64,000 nucleotides of DNA, taken from NCBI GenBank assembly GCA_023078685.1, contig JALGAS010000009.1:1240001-1304000 (forward strand). The letters are read 5' to 3'. The first letter of the stretch is position 1. Each line of letters begins with the position of its first letter. Position numbers and translations under genes: made by a program. The notes under the pieces were generated by a model. The model had not been told where the DNA came from, ran no database searches, and worked only from the letters and a program-made list of their open reading frames with translations. The DNA is from Neopestalotiopsis rosae. Lineage: Eukaryota; Ascomycota; Sordariomycetes; Amphisphaeriales; Sporocadaceae. Of the stretch, positions 1 to 11,601 are shown one piece after another.

Positions 1-667
1 ACCGCTGTAGGCGCCTCGACTGGAGCTCCTTCCATCAAGGACAAGGATTCTCAGGAAAGCCCTCTGGCCCCAAACAACCTCCACCGCCACAATAACGTTG
101 AGGACGACGAGGAGGAAGAAGAGGAGAAGGCTACTCTCGCCGGCTGGGTTGCCATTCTCACGCTTCTCATTTCCACGGTTCTTGTCGCCTTCTGTGCCGA
201 GTTCATGGTTGAGGGTATCTCTAGTATCACTGAGAGTGGAGTCAGCGTCGAGTTTGTCGGTCTTATTCTGCTTCCTATCGTCGGAAACGCCGCTGAGCAC
301 GCCACTGCCGTTACTGTTGCGATCAAGGACAAGATGGATCTCGCCATTGGTGTCGCTGTAGGCTCTTCCATGCAGGTTTCGCTTTTCCTGATCCCCTTCC
401 TTGTTATTGTTGGCTGGGGCAAGGGTATTGAGGATATGAACCTGGCATTCGACACGTTCCAGGTTGCAGTCGTTTTCGTGACTGTTTTGCTTGTCAACTA
501 TCTGATTGCAGATGGCGAAAGTCACTGGCTAGAAGGCTTCCTTCTGATATGTCTATATTTGATTATAGCGGTCTGCTCATGGTGTAAGTTTTGTCGATGG
601 ATGATCACTCAATTTACATGTACTAACATTTCTCTTAGGGTACCCTACCAGCGGCGATGTCGTATAG
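1..667 (+). CDS. vcx1: Vacuolar Ca2+/H+ exchanger (CAX/VCX1 type), 3' part
   Basis: This is the C-terminal half of a cation/proton antiporter that loads Ca2+ into the vacuole using the proton gradient. The frame is open from base 1, so the 5' part lies outside the window. An acidic loop of Asp/Glu residues (about residues 33-43) leads into the second block of membrane helices. The block carries GNAAEHATA, the second cation-selectivity motif of the family, followed by DLAIGVAVGSSMQVSLFLIP. A small intron at 584-638 (GTAAGT donor, TACTAAC branch point, CTTAG acceptor) splits a Trp codon. The protein then ends WWYPTSGDVV, which fits the usual C-terminus. Exons are 1-583 and 639-667. The family call is secure; the substrate within the family is inferred. 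Confidence 0.93.
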
Positions 668-1280
668 AAATTCGCCCATCTTTCTTTCTATGTATATTTG
701 CAACACCGTAAATATTTAAATGTTTCTAGTAATGTCTTCTTTGCGCTCGACTTAGAAAAGGACATGAATCCGTTTTGGCGACGAGAGTTGTCATCAACGA
801 TAGTGCAGACAGCAGCAGTATATCTGCTAGACTGCTAGAGCCCACCACGCCTTTGACTGTCCTATTTTACACAGACTGGCGGGTTGCAAAACCGTTATCA
901 AACGCTGGTCTACAGGACTACAGAGGCTGCCATTCCTTCTCTTTTCACCATTTATGGACTATGCTTGGTTGAAAGGGCAGTAACAGAAGACCACATATAC
1001 CCACTTCTCACGAGACATTAAAAAAGTTGTTCTTCATTTTGGCATTAAAGAGCCTATTTAGGGACTAGGATAAGAGGAATAAAAAGAATGAAAATACTAA
1101 ATGAATAAATAAATAATTTCCATACTGTACCTGTCACCAGTTTCAAAATGCAAAGAGGCGTGAGCGACGGCCACTTGAAGATGGGATTACAGTGCAATTT
1201 CATTACCTGAACAAATCGTTCGTATGCTTGTTCAGAGACATTGCCATATATTGTTATCCAAGTTTACAAAATATATCCAT
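668..1280. other. Intergenic, exchanger to P450
   Basis: The exchanger reads in from the left and the P450 ends at the right edge, so both 3' ends face this stretch. It should hold their convergent 3' UTRs. An A/T-rich patch near 1075-1115 may serve polyadenylation. I see no gene. Confidence 0.5.
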
Positions 1281-3183
1281 CTATGCTCTCTTTGAGAATT
1301 GGACTTGCAGTGGTGGCAAAGTGGTGGTAAAAGTTTCCAAAGCAGCCTCGTCGAAATTCTTGCCATCCTCACCCGGCGCGAGAGACAGATCAAAATTCAG
1401 AGCAATCTTGGAAACAGACATGCGCAACGACATGAGAGCCAGGTTCTTCCCCGGGCAGCTATGCAAGCCGAGGGTAAAGGGCATAAAGGGAGCGCCGTCG
1501 GTGGTGCCCATGGCGGCGCGGTCCTCGCCGAAGCGCTCGGGCACGAACTCGCGGGCCCGGGGGCCCCAGTACCGGGGGTCGGTCTGGATGAGCTGCGTGG
1601 GCACGAACACGGTCGTGTCGCCGGGGATGTGGACCTCGTCGATTTGTAGACCCTCGCCGGGGGGCGTGACGCGGTAGCTCCCGGTCAGCAGGGCGGGTTT
1701 CAGGCGCAGGGCCTCGTTGATGATGTCGTCAACGTAGGTGACGGCCTTGACCTTTTCGTAGGACCACACGACGACGCCGTCCGGCGAGAAGGCGGCGTCG
1801 AGCTGCTGCTGGAGCTTGCGGTGGACTCGCGGGTGCGTGGCCAGGTAGTAGAGGATGGCGGCGAGCGTGGTGGCCGTCGTCTCGCTGCCGGCCACGATGA
1901 TGACGCGTGAGTCCTCGTGCAGGGCGGCGTCGCTGGGCGGCGCCGTCGGGTCGTTTTCGTCTTGGGCTTTTATTAGCCAGGATACTATGTCTGTGGGCTG
2001 CTTGTCGGATTTCCATGTCTGTTTCCGTGATGTTCAGCTTTCAGCAAGGTAGGTGGGTAGGGAAGAGTGTTATGTTTCTCTACCTTTTGCTTGGCCTTGA
2101 GCTCGGCCGCGCACCAGTTGAAAAAGGGAGCGTAGCCTGCCGTGCAGCCGGGGATGCGCGAGGCCAGGTTGAGCAGCCAGGGCACATGGCCGCCGATGCT
2201 GAGGACCGTCATGTGGTCGTGGATGGCCTTGATGGCCGGGTGCTCCTGGCCCGAGGCCACGCCGGCAAAGTCCTTGCCGAGGCCGACGTCGCCCATGATG
2301 TCAAAGGAGAGGTAGCTGGTCCACGCCGTCGCGTCGAGAGTGCCCTGCTTGGCCGCCTGGGCTATGAAGTCGTCTACCTTGGCTTCAACGCGGGGAGCGT
2401 AGGTATTGAGGACTAATTTCGAAGACGAGCGTCAGTTGGGACCGGAGGAATATCGATTGTTGAGAGAGAACTTGCCCTTCATGGAGAACCCTCTGTCCCA
2501 TGCCCTTCTTCGGCGACGGTAATCATCCTTGTCTCGAGTCAAGTTGATGGAGTTCTTTGTGCAATCAACATCAACTTGGGTATACCAAGTCGCCTTTCTA
2601 CATTTTGTTTGTGGTCCGTATATCAGCGGGACCGCAGAGCTACGCACAATAGCAAGTTCTCTGGGGCCTGTGTAGATATACCTTCATTAGCTTGATCCCT
2701 TGACATGAGAACAGAAGCCCCTCTCTCTTAACATACCAGTCCGAATAAAGTCGCCATACTGCTCGTGCATGCGAGCTACATCTTTGTGGTATTGTACAGT
2801 CTTGGCTGCCAGTGACGCTCCATAGACTTGGAGACTTTGGCTGCCCAAGGGCCGGGGAACTTGCGTAGTCTGTGAAAGAACAATCGATAGACCACCATAG
2901 AGGCGAATGTACCACCCAAAAGACTGGCCATGGTCGCGCCCGAGTGGAAGACAGTTTGGAGGCCGCCATGACCAGCGAGTACATGGGCGGACATGAGACC
3001 GCCGGTTAACAGAGCAAAGCCTCCGATGAGTTTGTACATGAACTGCTCGACTTCATAACGCCGGAGGACGCTGTGGTGCAGAATGACACCCAGCAGAGCC
3101 GCACATGCCGCAACGTGACCTATGTCGGCATTGGCGGCATCTTTGATGGTATCCAAAGCCGTGGAAGAGGCGTTCCACGTCAT
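1281..3183 (-). CDS. Cytochrome P450 monooxygenase, frameshifted (possible pseudogene)
   Basis: Heme-thiolate monooxygenase, probably ER-anchored. Exons in transcript order are 3183-2737, 2667-2476, 2412-2084 and 2000-1281. The N-terminus has two or three hydrophobic segments, then the proline-rich hinge RKFPGPW. Later come the I-helix AGSETT, the ExxR motif EALRL, the PERF block FVPERF, and the heme loop FTLGLHSCPGK with the cysteine ligand. The second intron (2413-2475) appears to be GC-AG, with a strong GCAAGT donor. The exons sum to 1688 nt, one base short of a multiple of three. The frame changes near 2824 between AAKVSKS and YGASLAAKTV, where one base seems to be missing. Everything downstream is clean, so this is either a recent pseudogene or an assembly error. 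With the base restored the length would be about 562 residues, slightly long because of the extra N-terminal helices. The substrate is unknown. No biosynthetic cluster partners are adjacent. Confidence 0.85.
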
Positions 3184-5104
3184 GATGCTCAAGTATCGCT
3201 GAACAAGAAGAGATGCTTTGATTGCTGGTTGATGTTTTCCATTGAGACTCTCCAGGAACGCGAGGCAAAGCAAATTTTAAAGAAGCTATCGTGAGGAGAA
3301 CGTCGATACGATTCCTGCAGCAAACAAGGTTGCTTGGAGAGATAGTTACATGGATTTACACGTAACTTACCGCGACAGTTGCGCCAGCCTCTACTTGTTA
3401 TATGCAAGGTTGTGGAGTGCAGATTATAGTCACCCCCGGACCTTGCCCATCTCAGCATGGGTCCACGCAGGTGCTTCACTATCTCTGAAAAGCCCTTCTC
3501 CTGATTGGTTGTTTCCTACTATTGAAACCCAGGTCAGCTCCCAGTAGATACCGAAATAAGAGTTTCGTCAGGGGTCAAGAATCGCTTGGTAGGGCTCGTT
3601 ATTGACATCTAGAGACTTGGCTGCTGCGCGACTCGGCAATTGTATGCAGATCTCGCGAATTATAACCCAGGTATAGTCCATGGTGTGGGGACTCAAAACG
3701 AAGACTGAAATGTGGCCCTGAAATGTTATACTCTTAAGAACAACCGGAAAAGAGTAGCCGATGGTGCTGACGCCTCCACTCCTAGGTCATGGTCTTGCAA
3801 TCAATCATTGTAGTTCAACTCCAAGGCCACGATAGTCAAGGAGAATAATACATTCATCCCAGACTTGCGACGACAAGTGAACACTATTCTCGAGTATTCC
3901 TAACAGGGCAAAGAGATATCGCTTCTGTAGTGACTATGCACAATCCCGACACTTCGTTCCTTGAAGGTGGACTTAAGCATGGGCACGTTCCCTGCGGCTT
4001 AGTTGGAGACGGAAGGGCATTGTTCCCAGATACATTGATCATTCCGTTTGAAAGACACGTCGATGTAAGCTTGGACATTTCCAGGGACTGTGTCTTTCAT
4101 AGTATGAAGTCGTTGAGTGTAAGGACGGGCCTTTCGACAATGTTGCTTAGATTATTTGAGTCCTAACCAAGAAACGGTTTCCATTTCTATTACCAATTGT
4201 TTCCAGTCTGTGATTCTCCAAGATCATGTGATTCTAAGCGTACCTGGCAGCTATTCGAGGAATTTAGATGTTGTTTTCTCATAATCACTGTACTTACTCA
4301 AAATGACAAGGTAGTATCGTCTGCCTTACCTTTAAGCAAATTCGTCTTGTGAATAAAGAGGCATGTTCATGAAAACCCGTACTACTTTAATATCTTAGCA
4401 ATCTATCTTGCGACCTTGCCATTTGAGCTGATAGACATTGATCATTAGCTATCAGGAGGTGAAGCCAGGCTTAATCATCCAACCATTACCTGTGCGGAGT
4501 CAGAAGCAGCCTCAATTCGTCACAGATGACTCTACATAGGTAATGATTGGGACTTGACTATTCTCTTCGCGCGGACCCCATTTGTACTTTCACTGCAATT
4601 TTAACCCCACCAAGGGCGTTGAATATGTAGAAAGATGTATCGGTCGCAAAGGTCTATATCTCCGTGTTCGCCCGTTAGCTCTCACTGAATAGATTTTGGA
4701 GCCTCTCGATGTCCGGCATCAGCGAGCGAAGATTGTGTACCTAGCTTTCTGACTTTAGTATTGCTGCAATCTTTTTCTCCTTTTTGGTCAATATCAGCAC
4801 AAGCCATGTATCTTTTTCGGAACGAAGGTCAACTTTCATAATCACGTAGGTTACAGGATCGCTATAGTAGCCAGTCGTTTCTCAATCGTACTCTTAGTCC
4901 TACTACGAACCGAAAATGATTACTAGACACCATATTCCATGGGAACCTTCATCCTTGGCACACCACCAGCCCACATCACCATTTTCGTCACCGACCACCA
5001 AACATCACCCAACACAACGCCGTCTTCTATCTCAATTCTTCTTACAAGGTTAACGATCTAGATGACGATAACGGCCCCTTTTCCAACAACAAGTCATCAC
5101 GTGA
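3184..5104. other. Intergenic, P450 upstream region
   Basis: This holds the promoter of the minus-strand P450 at its left edge. The rest is AT-rich and broken by stops in all frames. The only open frames are short and look random. I see no gene, repeat or RNA. Confidence 0.5.
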
Positions 5105-5197
5105 TGCCCCATGGCGCAATTGGCTAGCGCGTCAGACTGTTATTCCTTCTCAGGAACGTCAATCTGGAGGCTCTGAGTTCGACCCTCAGTGGGGCAG
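5105..5197 (+). tRNA. tRNA-Asn(GTT) with intron
   Basis: A full cloverleaf can be drawn. The acceptor stem TGCCCCA pairs with TGGGGCA at 5190-5196 and the discriminator is G. The D stem is GCGC/GCGC, the anticodon stem TCAGA/TCTGG, and the T arm CTGAG-TTCGACC-CTCAG. The loop reads C-T-GTT-A and is then interrupted by about 19 nt containing GGAAC, which can pair with the anticodon, as expected for a canonical tRNA intron. A U1-A72 start pair is less usual for Asn, so the amino-acid call depends on the anticodon alone. Confidence 0.78.
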
Positions 5198-5804
5198 CAT
5201 CTCTTTTTGCGTTCAATGTTTCTATGCATTCTTTTTGTATACTTCCAACCTTTCTATTCCTTCTCGGCTCTTCGGTCCATCTACTTTGACAAGTCCATGA
5301 GTATATGCTAGCTACTATGGCTTTTGTACCTTTTTCTTCAGCAGATTTGCGTCTATTTCCGAAGCCGATATATGACACCGGAAGTCCCTAGGGCATATGA
5401 TCAGTGGAGGTCGTCTTATTATTAGAGGTTATACAGTCTCACAACTTCTCCTTCAAACGCTTTTCCAAGCGCTCTTGGCCTGTCCGCCAACCAGTTCTTT
5501 ACAGTTGCGATCATATCAAATCATCGAATAATTGCTCACCCGCATATTTCATGCCAAAAGCATACGTACTTATGCCAGTCCCGAAGTGCGGAATGCAAGA
5601 CGTTTCTCGTTTTTCCTCAGTGGGGCGAACCAAGCCAGCCAGCAGCCAGCACCAGCCGCTAATTCCGCCCCAACTCCACCAAGCAAGCCGCCATTGCAAA
5701 ATTTTTGACTCATTCGGCCCTCATCAAATCTCCTTTTCACCACAACATTATGATATTACACAATCTGTATTAAGCCACTCTGCTTCAACAATAACCAATT
5801 AAGA
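5198..5804. other. Intergenic between two tRNAs
   Basis: A run of T follows the Asn tRNA (5203-5208) and could terminate Pol III. A 132-codon open frame at 5404-5802 starts only at GTG and has no recognisable domain, so I treat it as chance. Confidence 0.4.
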
Positions 5805-5894
5805 GGTCTTGTGGTCTAGTGGTATGATTCGCGCTTAGGGAAAACCCTGAACATTGTTTGCGCGAGGCCCCGTGTTCGATCCACGGCAAGACCC
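5805..5894 (+). tRNA. tRNA-Pro(AGG) with intron
   Basis: The acceptor stem GGTCTTG pairs with CAAGACC at 5887-5893, with discriminator C. The sequence GTGGTCTAGTGGTATGAT is typical of eukaryotic tRNA-Pro. The anticodon stem CGCGC/GCGCG encloses TT-AGG-G and then an intron of about 18 nt. The intron contains ACCCT, complementary to the anticodon. The T arm is CCGTG-TTCGATC-CACGG. A T-rich run follows the 3' end and would serve as the Pol III terminator. Confidence 0.9.
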
Positions 5895-6349
5895 TTTCTT
5901 TTGCTGTTTGTTGCTTTTTTTGTCTCTTAGACTGTCATACCATTGACCAGGAAGGTGACGAGATGGTCAGGAGGTGAGGGCATGGACCAAGATGAGACCT
6001 TCTCGACGTCTCAACTTTTGCTTGCAGTATCATCTTCCGTCACATTAAGATCCTACATCCTCAAGTTGTAAACAGAGTACGGTATCCAGTGATTGCATAA
6101 ACATATATTCATGACAAACATCGTGCCACTAATGGGCAGCAATCATGTTATGAATGATTGTTGTTTTCAAGGGTATCTATCAACGATGGCTTTGGCTGTT
6201 TCCCACACCAAGCGTGGTGGATGTCCACATCAACATCAACATGCTTCAAAAATATCAGACCGCTTGCTTTTCCAATTCCCAAATGCAAATCCTTTAATGC
6301 AATGCAGATAAATTACTTCCCAAAATATCCAAGATGATGATGTCATGCC
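5895..6349. other. Intergenic, tRNA-Pro to transcription factor 3' end
   Basis: Contains the T-rich tRNA terminator at its left edge and presumably the 3' UTR of the minus-strand regulator. Nothing else is recognisable. Confidence 0.4.
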
Positions 6350-9181
6350 TTAGTCAATAACCATTTCTTCGACTGTCACTTGTGGTGCAGTCGCTTGTGG
6401 ATGTTTTGGCAAGTCTGATGCCACGTGCACTGCACTATGCGGTGTTTTCCAACCACTGGGTGGCATGCTGCCAAGAAACTGGCCTTCCAATGTGCCCCTA
6501 CTGGGAGCAACTTGTTGAATAATACTCAGTGTGTCGCCAGTTCTTGATACGACTGGTATGCTAAACCCGCTCGTGGGCGTGCCAGCATGGCTCGCAAGCT
6601 TTCTTCCATCCCACTGGAATGACTGGCGTGACTCCAAGTCCCAATCAAGTCGTGCCATCATCAGGCTGTGAAGTGCTCGCGTGGGCTCGTCGCGCCATCG
6701 TTGTTTTACATCTTCGATGCCGGCGCCTTGATGCTCGGGATCACCATATGGTTGGCAAAGCTTGATGAGAAGTCGACAAGAGACATCAAGGTGATCAGGC
6801 CTGGCATTTGGCGGTATCCTGATTAGATAAGACGAGTCTTGCTCCTCATCTTCAGTATCGAGGAGGTGAGATATACTGGACTGTGTGCTCGCAAGATGCG
6901 GTGGAGACCAGGAAAAGCTGCCATCAGGCGATGATGCACTGCTTGTCTGTCCGGCGATATAGTCGCGGAATTCTTTTAGTTCCGTGTAGAATCGATGTGC
7001 CGTGGAATCTGCCGACGCACAATACTTCAACACCTCCAAACAAAGATCAGCCTTGGCCAAGTCGTCTTGCCAGCTGCTCGGTTTCCAGCTGTGAAGCATC
7101 TTTTGTGTGGCCGAGTGTAGTATGATCAGACACGACGTGTATGATTGGAAACTGACGAATGGATCAGCATTAACGGCCGTATCAATGTTTTATCAATCTG
7201 ATCAACTCACATGATGAGCCAGCAACGTCTGAAGATGCCAGTTTCTTGGAGCATGGAAAATACAATTTTGGCAGAGGTCTTTGCCGCCAAAATTGCCTGT
7301 CCGCCGTGGTCGCTATAAAGCTTTTCCAGAGGTGATTGCAAAACACCTTGATCTACGCCAGCATGCCGTGTCTCAATAACTTGCGACGACATGCGACGGT
7401 ACAGAATAATGTTTGCTCCTAGATAAAGGAGATGGACATGATAAATGCTCCATTTCGTTAATGGCGTGAGAGAGTCGCGTTGATCATAGTCGAGCCTGAT
7501 TGGAGCCGGTAACCTTCCATACCATGTCTGATCATCACACACTTATTAGTGAATTTCCTGGCTGTGGGGAGTGAGGTGCTTTGAAGGAACCTACCTGCAA
7601 GTCTACCAGAATTGATTTGACCGACAGGATGGTGAGATCTTTGAATGCCAAGTGCATTCGCAATATCTTGACTTTCAAGACAGCAATGTTTGTCATTTCT
7701 GCTTGAACGACTGCATATCGTTAGCGTTCATGTAAATGTGAATATGTAGCCGTCCAGACTTACTCTCAATAACATCATCGGAGTCGGACGCAAAGCCAAC
7801 CTAATCACGATTAATCAATATGAACTGGACAGGGTGATAGCATGATCCTACAGGCAAGTGTCCATTGACCATCATGTCATTACCAGAGACATAGCCCAAG
7901 GTGGACGAGAGCCAGCTAAGCCATGTTAGTATTCTTGAATGAAATTCGTCATGTAAAGTTCCAGTCACTCACCTGGACAGGAATACCAGAGTTCTCCATA
8001 TGTGTTTGCTCTCCGACAAGGCACCAAGTTGTGAGTCTGGGCGCTTGCGCTGCTCCAAGACCATTTGGTATTGCCTCGACAGACTCAGACCAACCTCTGT
8101 GGGGCACCATCAGCATATGATTAAGTCAATAAGCAAACACTTGAACAACTTACCAATATACGCGAGCGCGACCACGGACTTTTCAAAGACATTGTACATG
8201 GACAGCAATATGCAAACCTTGATGGCGTCTAACCCTTCTTGGTTCACAATGTCATCAAAGTAGTGCTTGGCGATATCGTAAAAGGCGGTCTCAGTCTGAA
8301 GCTCATAGTTGCCATGTTCGTATTGTGCTCCGACGGCAGCGATAGTCATGAGACAACAAATTTCAGCTGCAGATGCATTCATTTGTCCTTCTGGTTGACC
8401 ATAGACGGCATCGAATATCTTCCTGGCCTGGGCTTCGCTGAAGACGTGAAACAGGGCACCACTACATCGGAAGAAGCCGCTTACGGCGAGCGAAACCTCT
8501 TCCGCTTTGGGTGGCGTAATTGCACACGTGCCGGGGAAAACAAATTGAGACGGACCTGAACGGGCGACGGGTGATGCTCGCCCTTCAGAAGCAGCATATG
8601 GTGTCGTGTGGATAGGCGTGGATACCGATGAGCGATTGGCATTTGCTTGACTGAACCCCGGAGACGCGGTACCATCTGGTGAGTGTAAAGAAGAATCAGT
8701 GGTATTGTGGCTAGGAGTCGATGACTGCGAGGGACCATCAAGCGTAATGCGCCCCAGCACAGAGGTCAGATCTGATGTGGATCTCAAGTCGCTCAAAATC
8801 TGAGCAGCTTGATCTGAGGAACCATTCTGCAGTGTGCCAAGAACCTTCTCCAGTAGCTCAAGGCGGTTCTTGGTGGCCTCTATCCTCGTCTCTCCTGATG
8901 AGCCAACATATGTGCAGCTTCTGTTCTTGATACGACATGTTGAGCACCCTGGACGACCACCATCACACTTTTTAGGGGAGAAGCCGTGTTAGTGCCATGA
9001 TGAATGACAGTGAAGAAGTTGGGAGTGTTGAGCATACTTTGATTCTAGACCGGCGACACTCATTGCAGGCTTGGTTGTTGCGCTGCTTGTCAGACCTCTT
9101 GGCGGGCTCTGCCACTGGCGATGGAGATGCCACGGCGGGTTGGCCCCCTTGCGCCGGTTGGATCGGGCGATACTGAGGCAT
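6350..9181 (-). CDS. Zn2Cys6 fungal transcription factor
   Basis: Nuclear DNA-binding regulator of about 805 residues. Exons in transcript order: 9181-9038, 8967-8154, 8096-7973, 7915-7852, 7800-7764, 7710-7595, 7527-7211 and 7151-6350. They sum to 2418 nt and stay in frame. The N-terminus is Pro/Gln-rich. The binuclear cluster begins ACNECRRSRIK and is completed across intron 1 by CDGGRPGCSTC and CTYVG, giving spacing C-x2-C-x6-C-x6-C-x2-C-x6-C. A short heptad-like linker (NRLELLEKVLGTL) follows, then a Ser/Thr/Pro-rich stretch, then the fungal-specific middle homology region with its long helical exons. I start at the ATG at 9181 because the upstream open frame has only a TTG and then a stop. 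Target genes cannot be told from sequence. The nearest gene upstream is an alpha/beta hydrolase on the same strand. Confidence 0.88.
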
Positions 9182-10890
9182 TTGGTGTTGGGTTTTCTGT
9201 GTTGCGGGGTGTGGTTCTTCCAAGGTTCCCGTTTTCTCATTTGGAAGCGCCGGGTGCCGATCTCAGAGTGCGAGCACCGACTCGAGGATCGCGCGACACC
9301 TTGCGCGGCAAGTCGGTTCCCCAGCAGCAAAGGGTGAGTGAAATACCAATCACACGGGCAGCAGAGTAGTAGTCGCAGCAGCAGCAGCAGCACCAGCAGT
9401 GGCGGCGGATTGGACGTCGTTGATCGTCAGCAGCTCACAGCTTACTGGAAGAGGATGATGATACGACATAGCCACTGGGAATCGTGCCCTGCATTCGGGA
9501 GATTTTCCGATATAATAAAAGAATCAGTCGATGGCCAGCCAGGCAAGCCAGGCCAGAATCAGAGCCGGGGGTCCAGACTCCATTCCACGCCCAGACAGAC
9601 TAGGTACGACATGGTCAGACTTAGAACCCAGAAGGAGAATTGGCAGAGGTGCCAGTCCCAGTAGCTTGTGTGTGGGAACGGATAACGGATAGTGGGCGGC
9701 CAGCAGCGCAAGAGGGCGGCAGGGATGTTCTGGGGGAAAGGGCGGCCTGGCGCCGAGCAGCCTGCGCGCACCGCTCTGAGTGGTCAGCAACGGCCAGCGA
9801 CCACCAAAAGCAGGCATTGGCCAGCATTGGCCCAGGCGGGTTTTTCAAGCTGCTGGCTGGGGGGAGCCCAATCCCTACTAGCTCTCTGGCTGGCGGTAGC
9901 TCTGTAGCTTGTGTGCAGGCTTTGCCACCCACCCACGCGCTCGGTTCGGCGACGCCCTAATTGCAACTGACTTTTGGGTGAACCTGGGCAGCAGAGAGAC
10001 AGTCTGGACAGTCTAGAACGATGGATTACGGGGTCTAGAACGCGCCTGGCCAGTGGCCTGAGCTTGACACCTGCGGCAGGCGACTCAACTGTCCTCCGCA
10101 TCAAATATATAGGCGGCTCCTAGTCAGCACCGGGCGAGGCCAGTCTATTTTGCTCGGCCTGGGATTTTTGAATGCCTACATAATGTCTCTGGACAGTCCA
10201 GATGTGGGCATGATCGAGATCAAGTTTCGGAGCGACTGACAATTTGCAATTCAAATTCAACGATCCCCTTGCATTGTCCAACCACGGGCACTGCTGACTC
10301 CCGAGACTACTGATATGGTCCAATCTGTCCCTGATTTTCTTTCTCGTTTCTTCTTTCCGAGACTGGGCTGGTTTTGATGCTAATCAGGATGGGATCATGT
10401 GACAAGGTCGCCATGGGAAGGAAGCAGCCGGCAGCCGGGCATTTGTTTTGTGCGCCGTGTCAAATGTATTAGGCTGCTTGGCTACTGGCTCACGGAAATC
10501 TAGGAAATGCATACATGGGCGACCGGTGATTTACTCGCCACTTTGCACATTTGTCTACCAGACAGACACCAGGACACAGACACACCCGATGAAAGAAACG
10601 TCTGACCAAGCCCAAATGTACCTAAGAGAATTAAGGTAGCCCCCGCCATCCGACTTATCAGACTTTTGACGCCCGCGATGAATCGTACGTTCAGGTCGGC
10701 CTTTAATCTCCCTCACCCGCGGTCACAATGTTTGTGGGCTTATCTGCGTCATCACATTCTTTTACTCCAGCAGCGCTACTCTGTATGCATTTTTCTTCAT
10801 TCTCACACACCAAACGACTAGTATGTATCCGGTAGAATGTATGAACACGTCCGAGCGACAAGCGAATTACTAGCATAAGATCAAACAATA
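9182..10890. other. Regulator promoter and long upstream region
   Basis: About 1.7 kb between the regulator's ATG and the stop of the esterase gene. It includes a GC-rich stretch with CAG-type triplets near 9377-9400. Long 5' regions are common for fungal regulators. Overlapping open frames at 9.5-10.1 kb on both strands follow the higher GC and show no domain, so I do not call them genes. Confidence 0.45.
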
Positions 10891-11601
10891 TCACTCAACT
10901 TCGTCGGTCGTGGTAAAAGTCTTGAGCCAGCGGTCAAGCTGGTCGGTCCATGTCAACTTGATGTCCTCGAGCGACATGCCAACTCCGTGCGGCCCGTCGG
11001 GCAGGATCATGAGCTGGAAGGGCCTCCCGTGTTTCGCCATCGCCGAGGCAAAGACGAGCGCGTTCTGCACGGGCACAGCTCCATCGTTGGCCGTGTGGAA
11101 AAGAAAAACGGGAGGCGTGTCCTTGGTGACACGAGTCTCGGCACACATGGACTGGCGGAGTTGCTCGTCGGCATCGTGGCCCAGAAGGTTGTGGAGGGAG
11201 CCCAGATGCGTGATGCACGGATCCATGGAGATGACCGGATACGCGAGAATCGCAAAGTCGAGAAGGTGGTGGGCATCGTCGTGGGTGGCTATGATGGCAC
11301 TTAAATGGCCGCCAGCGCTCCAACCCCATATCCCCAATTTGCGGGGCGAACACCCGTCCCTGATCCATTTCACCGCCGCCAAAGCCTCATTGATAGGCTC
11401 TGGGTAGACAGGCGCGGCCTTTGTGCCGGCTGTGGTGTAGTTTAGAACCCAGGCATTGACACCGCGCTCGTTGAGCCACCTTGCCGGTTGAATGCCCTCC
11501 TTGTCGTAATTGACGTAGCCATAACCGCCGCCGGGCACCACCAACACGCCGGTAGCGTTTTCCGGGTTGGGCGCGGGGTAGTAGGTCAAGTTGTTGTGCA
11601 T
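10891..11601 (-). CDS. Alpha/beta hydrolase (BD-FAE/acetyl-esterase-like)
   Basis: Small serine hydrolase of 236 residues without introns, probably cytosolic because no signal peptide is visible. It opens TYYPAPNPENATGVLVVPGG, where GGGYGYV forms the oxyanion region. The nucleophile is in GWSAGGH, the acid in TANDGAVPV, and the histidine in LPDGPHGVGM close to the C-terminus. This order matches short carbohydrate-esterase-like hydrolases that deacetylate sugars or similar esters; the substrate here is not shown. The frame stays open for 158 codons upstream of 11601, but that segment is basic, low in hydrophobic structure and unlike the family. The ATG at 11601 is therefore the likely start. 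Confidence 0.85.
   Translation of the reverse strand: MHNNLTYYPAPNPENATGVLVVPGGGYGYVNYDKEGIQPARWLNERGVNAWVLNYTTAGTKAAPVYPEPINEALAAVKWIRDGCSPRKLGIWGWSAGGHLSAIIATHDDAHHLLDFAILAYPVISMDPCITHLGSLHNLLGHDADEQLRQSMCAETRVTKDTPPVFLFHTANDGAVPVQNALVFASAMAKHGRPFQLMILPDGPHGVGMSLEDIKLTWTDQLDRWLKTFTTTDEVE

Noticed and set aside
9524..10104. Overlapping frames in the regulator's upstream region
   Set aside because: They occur in several frames at once in GC-rich DNA and show no protein family signature.
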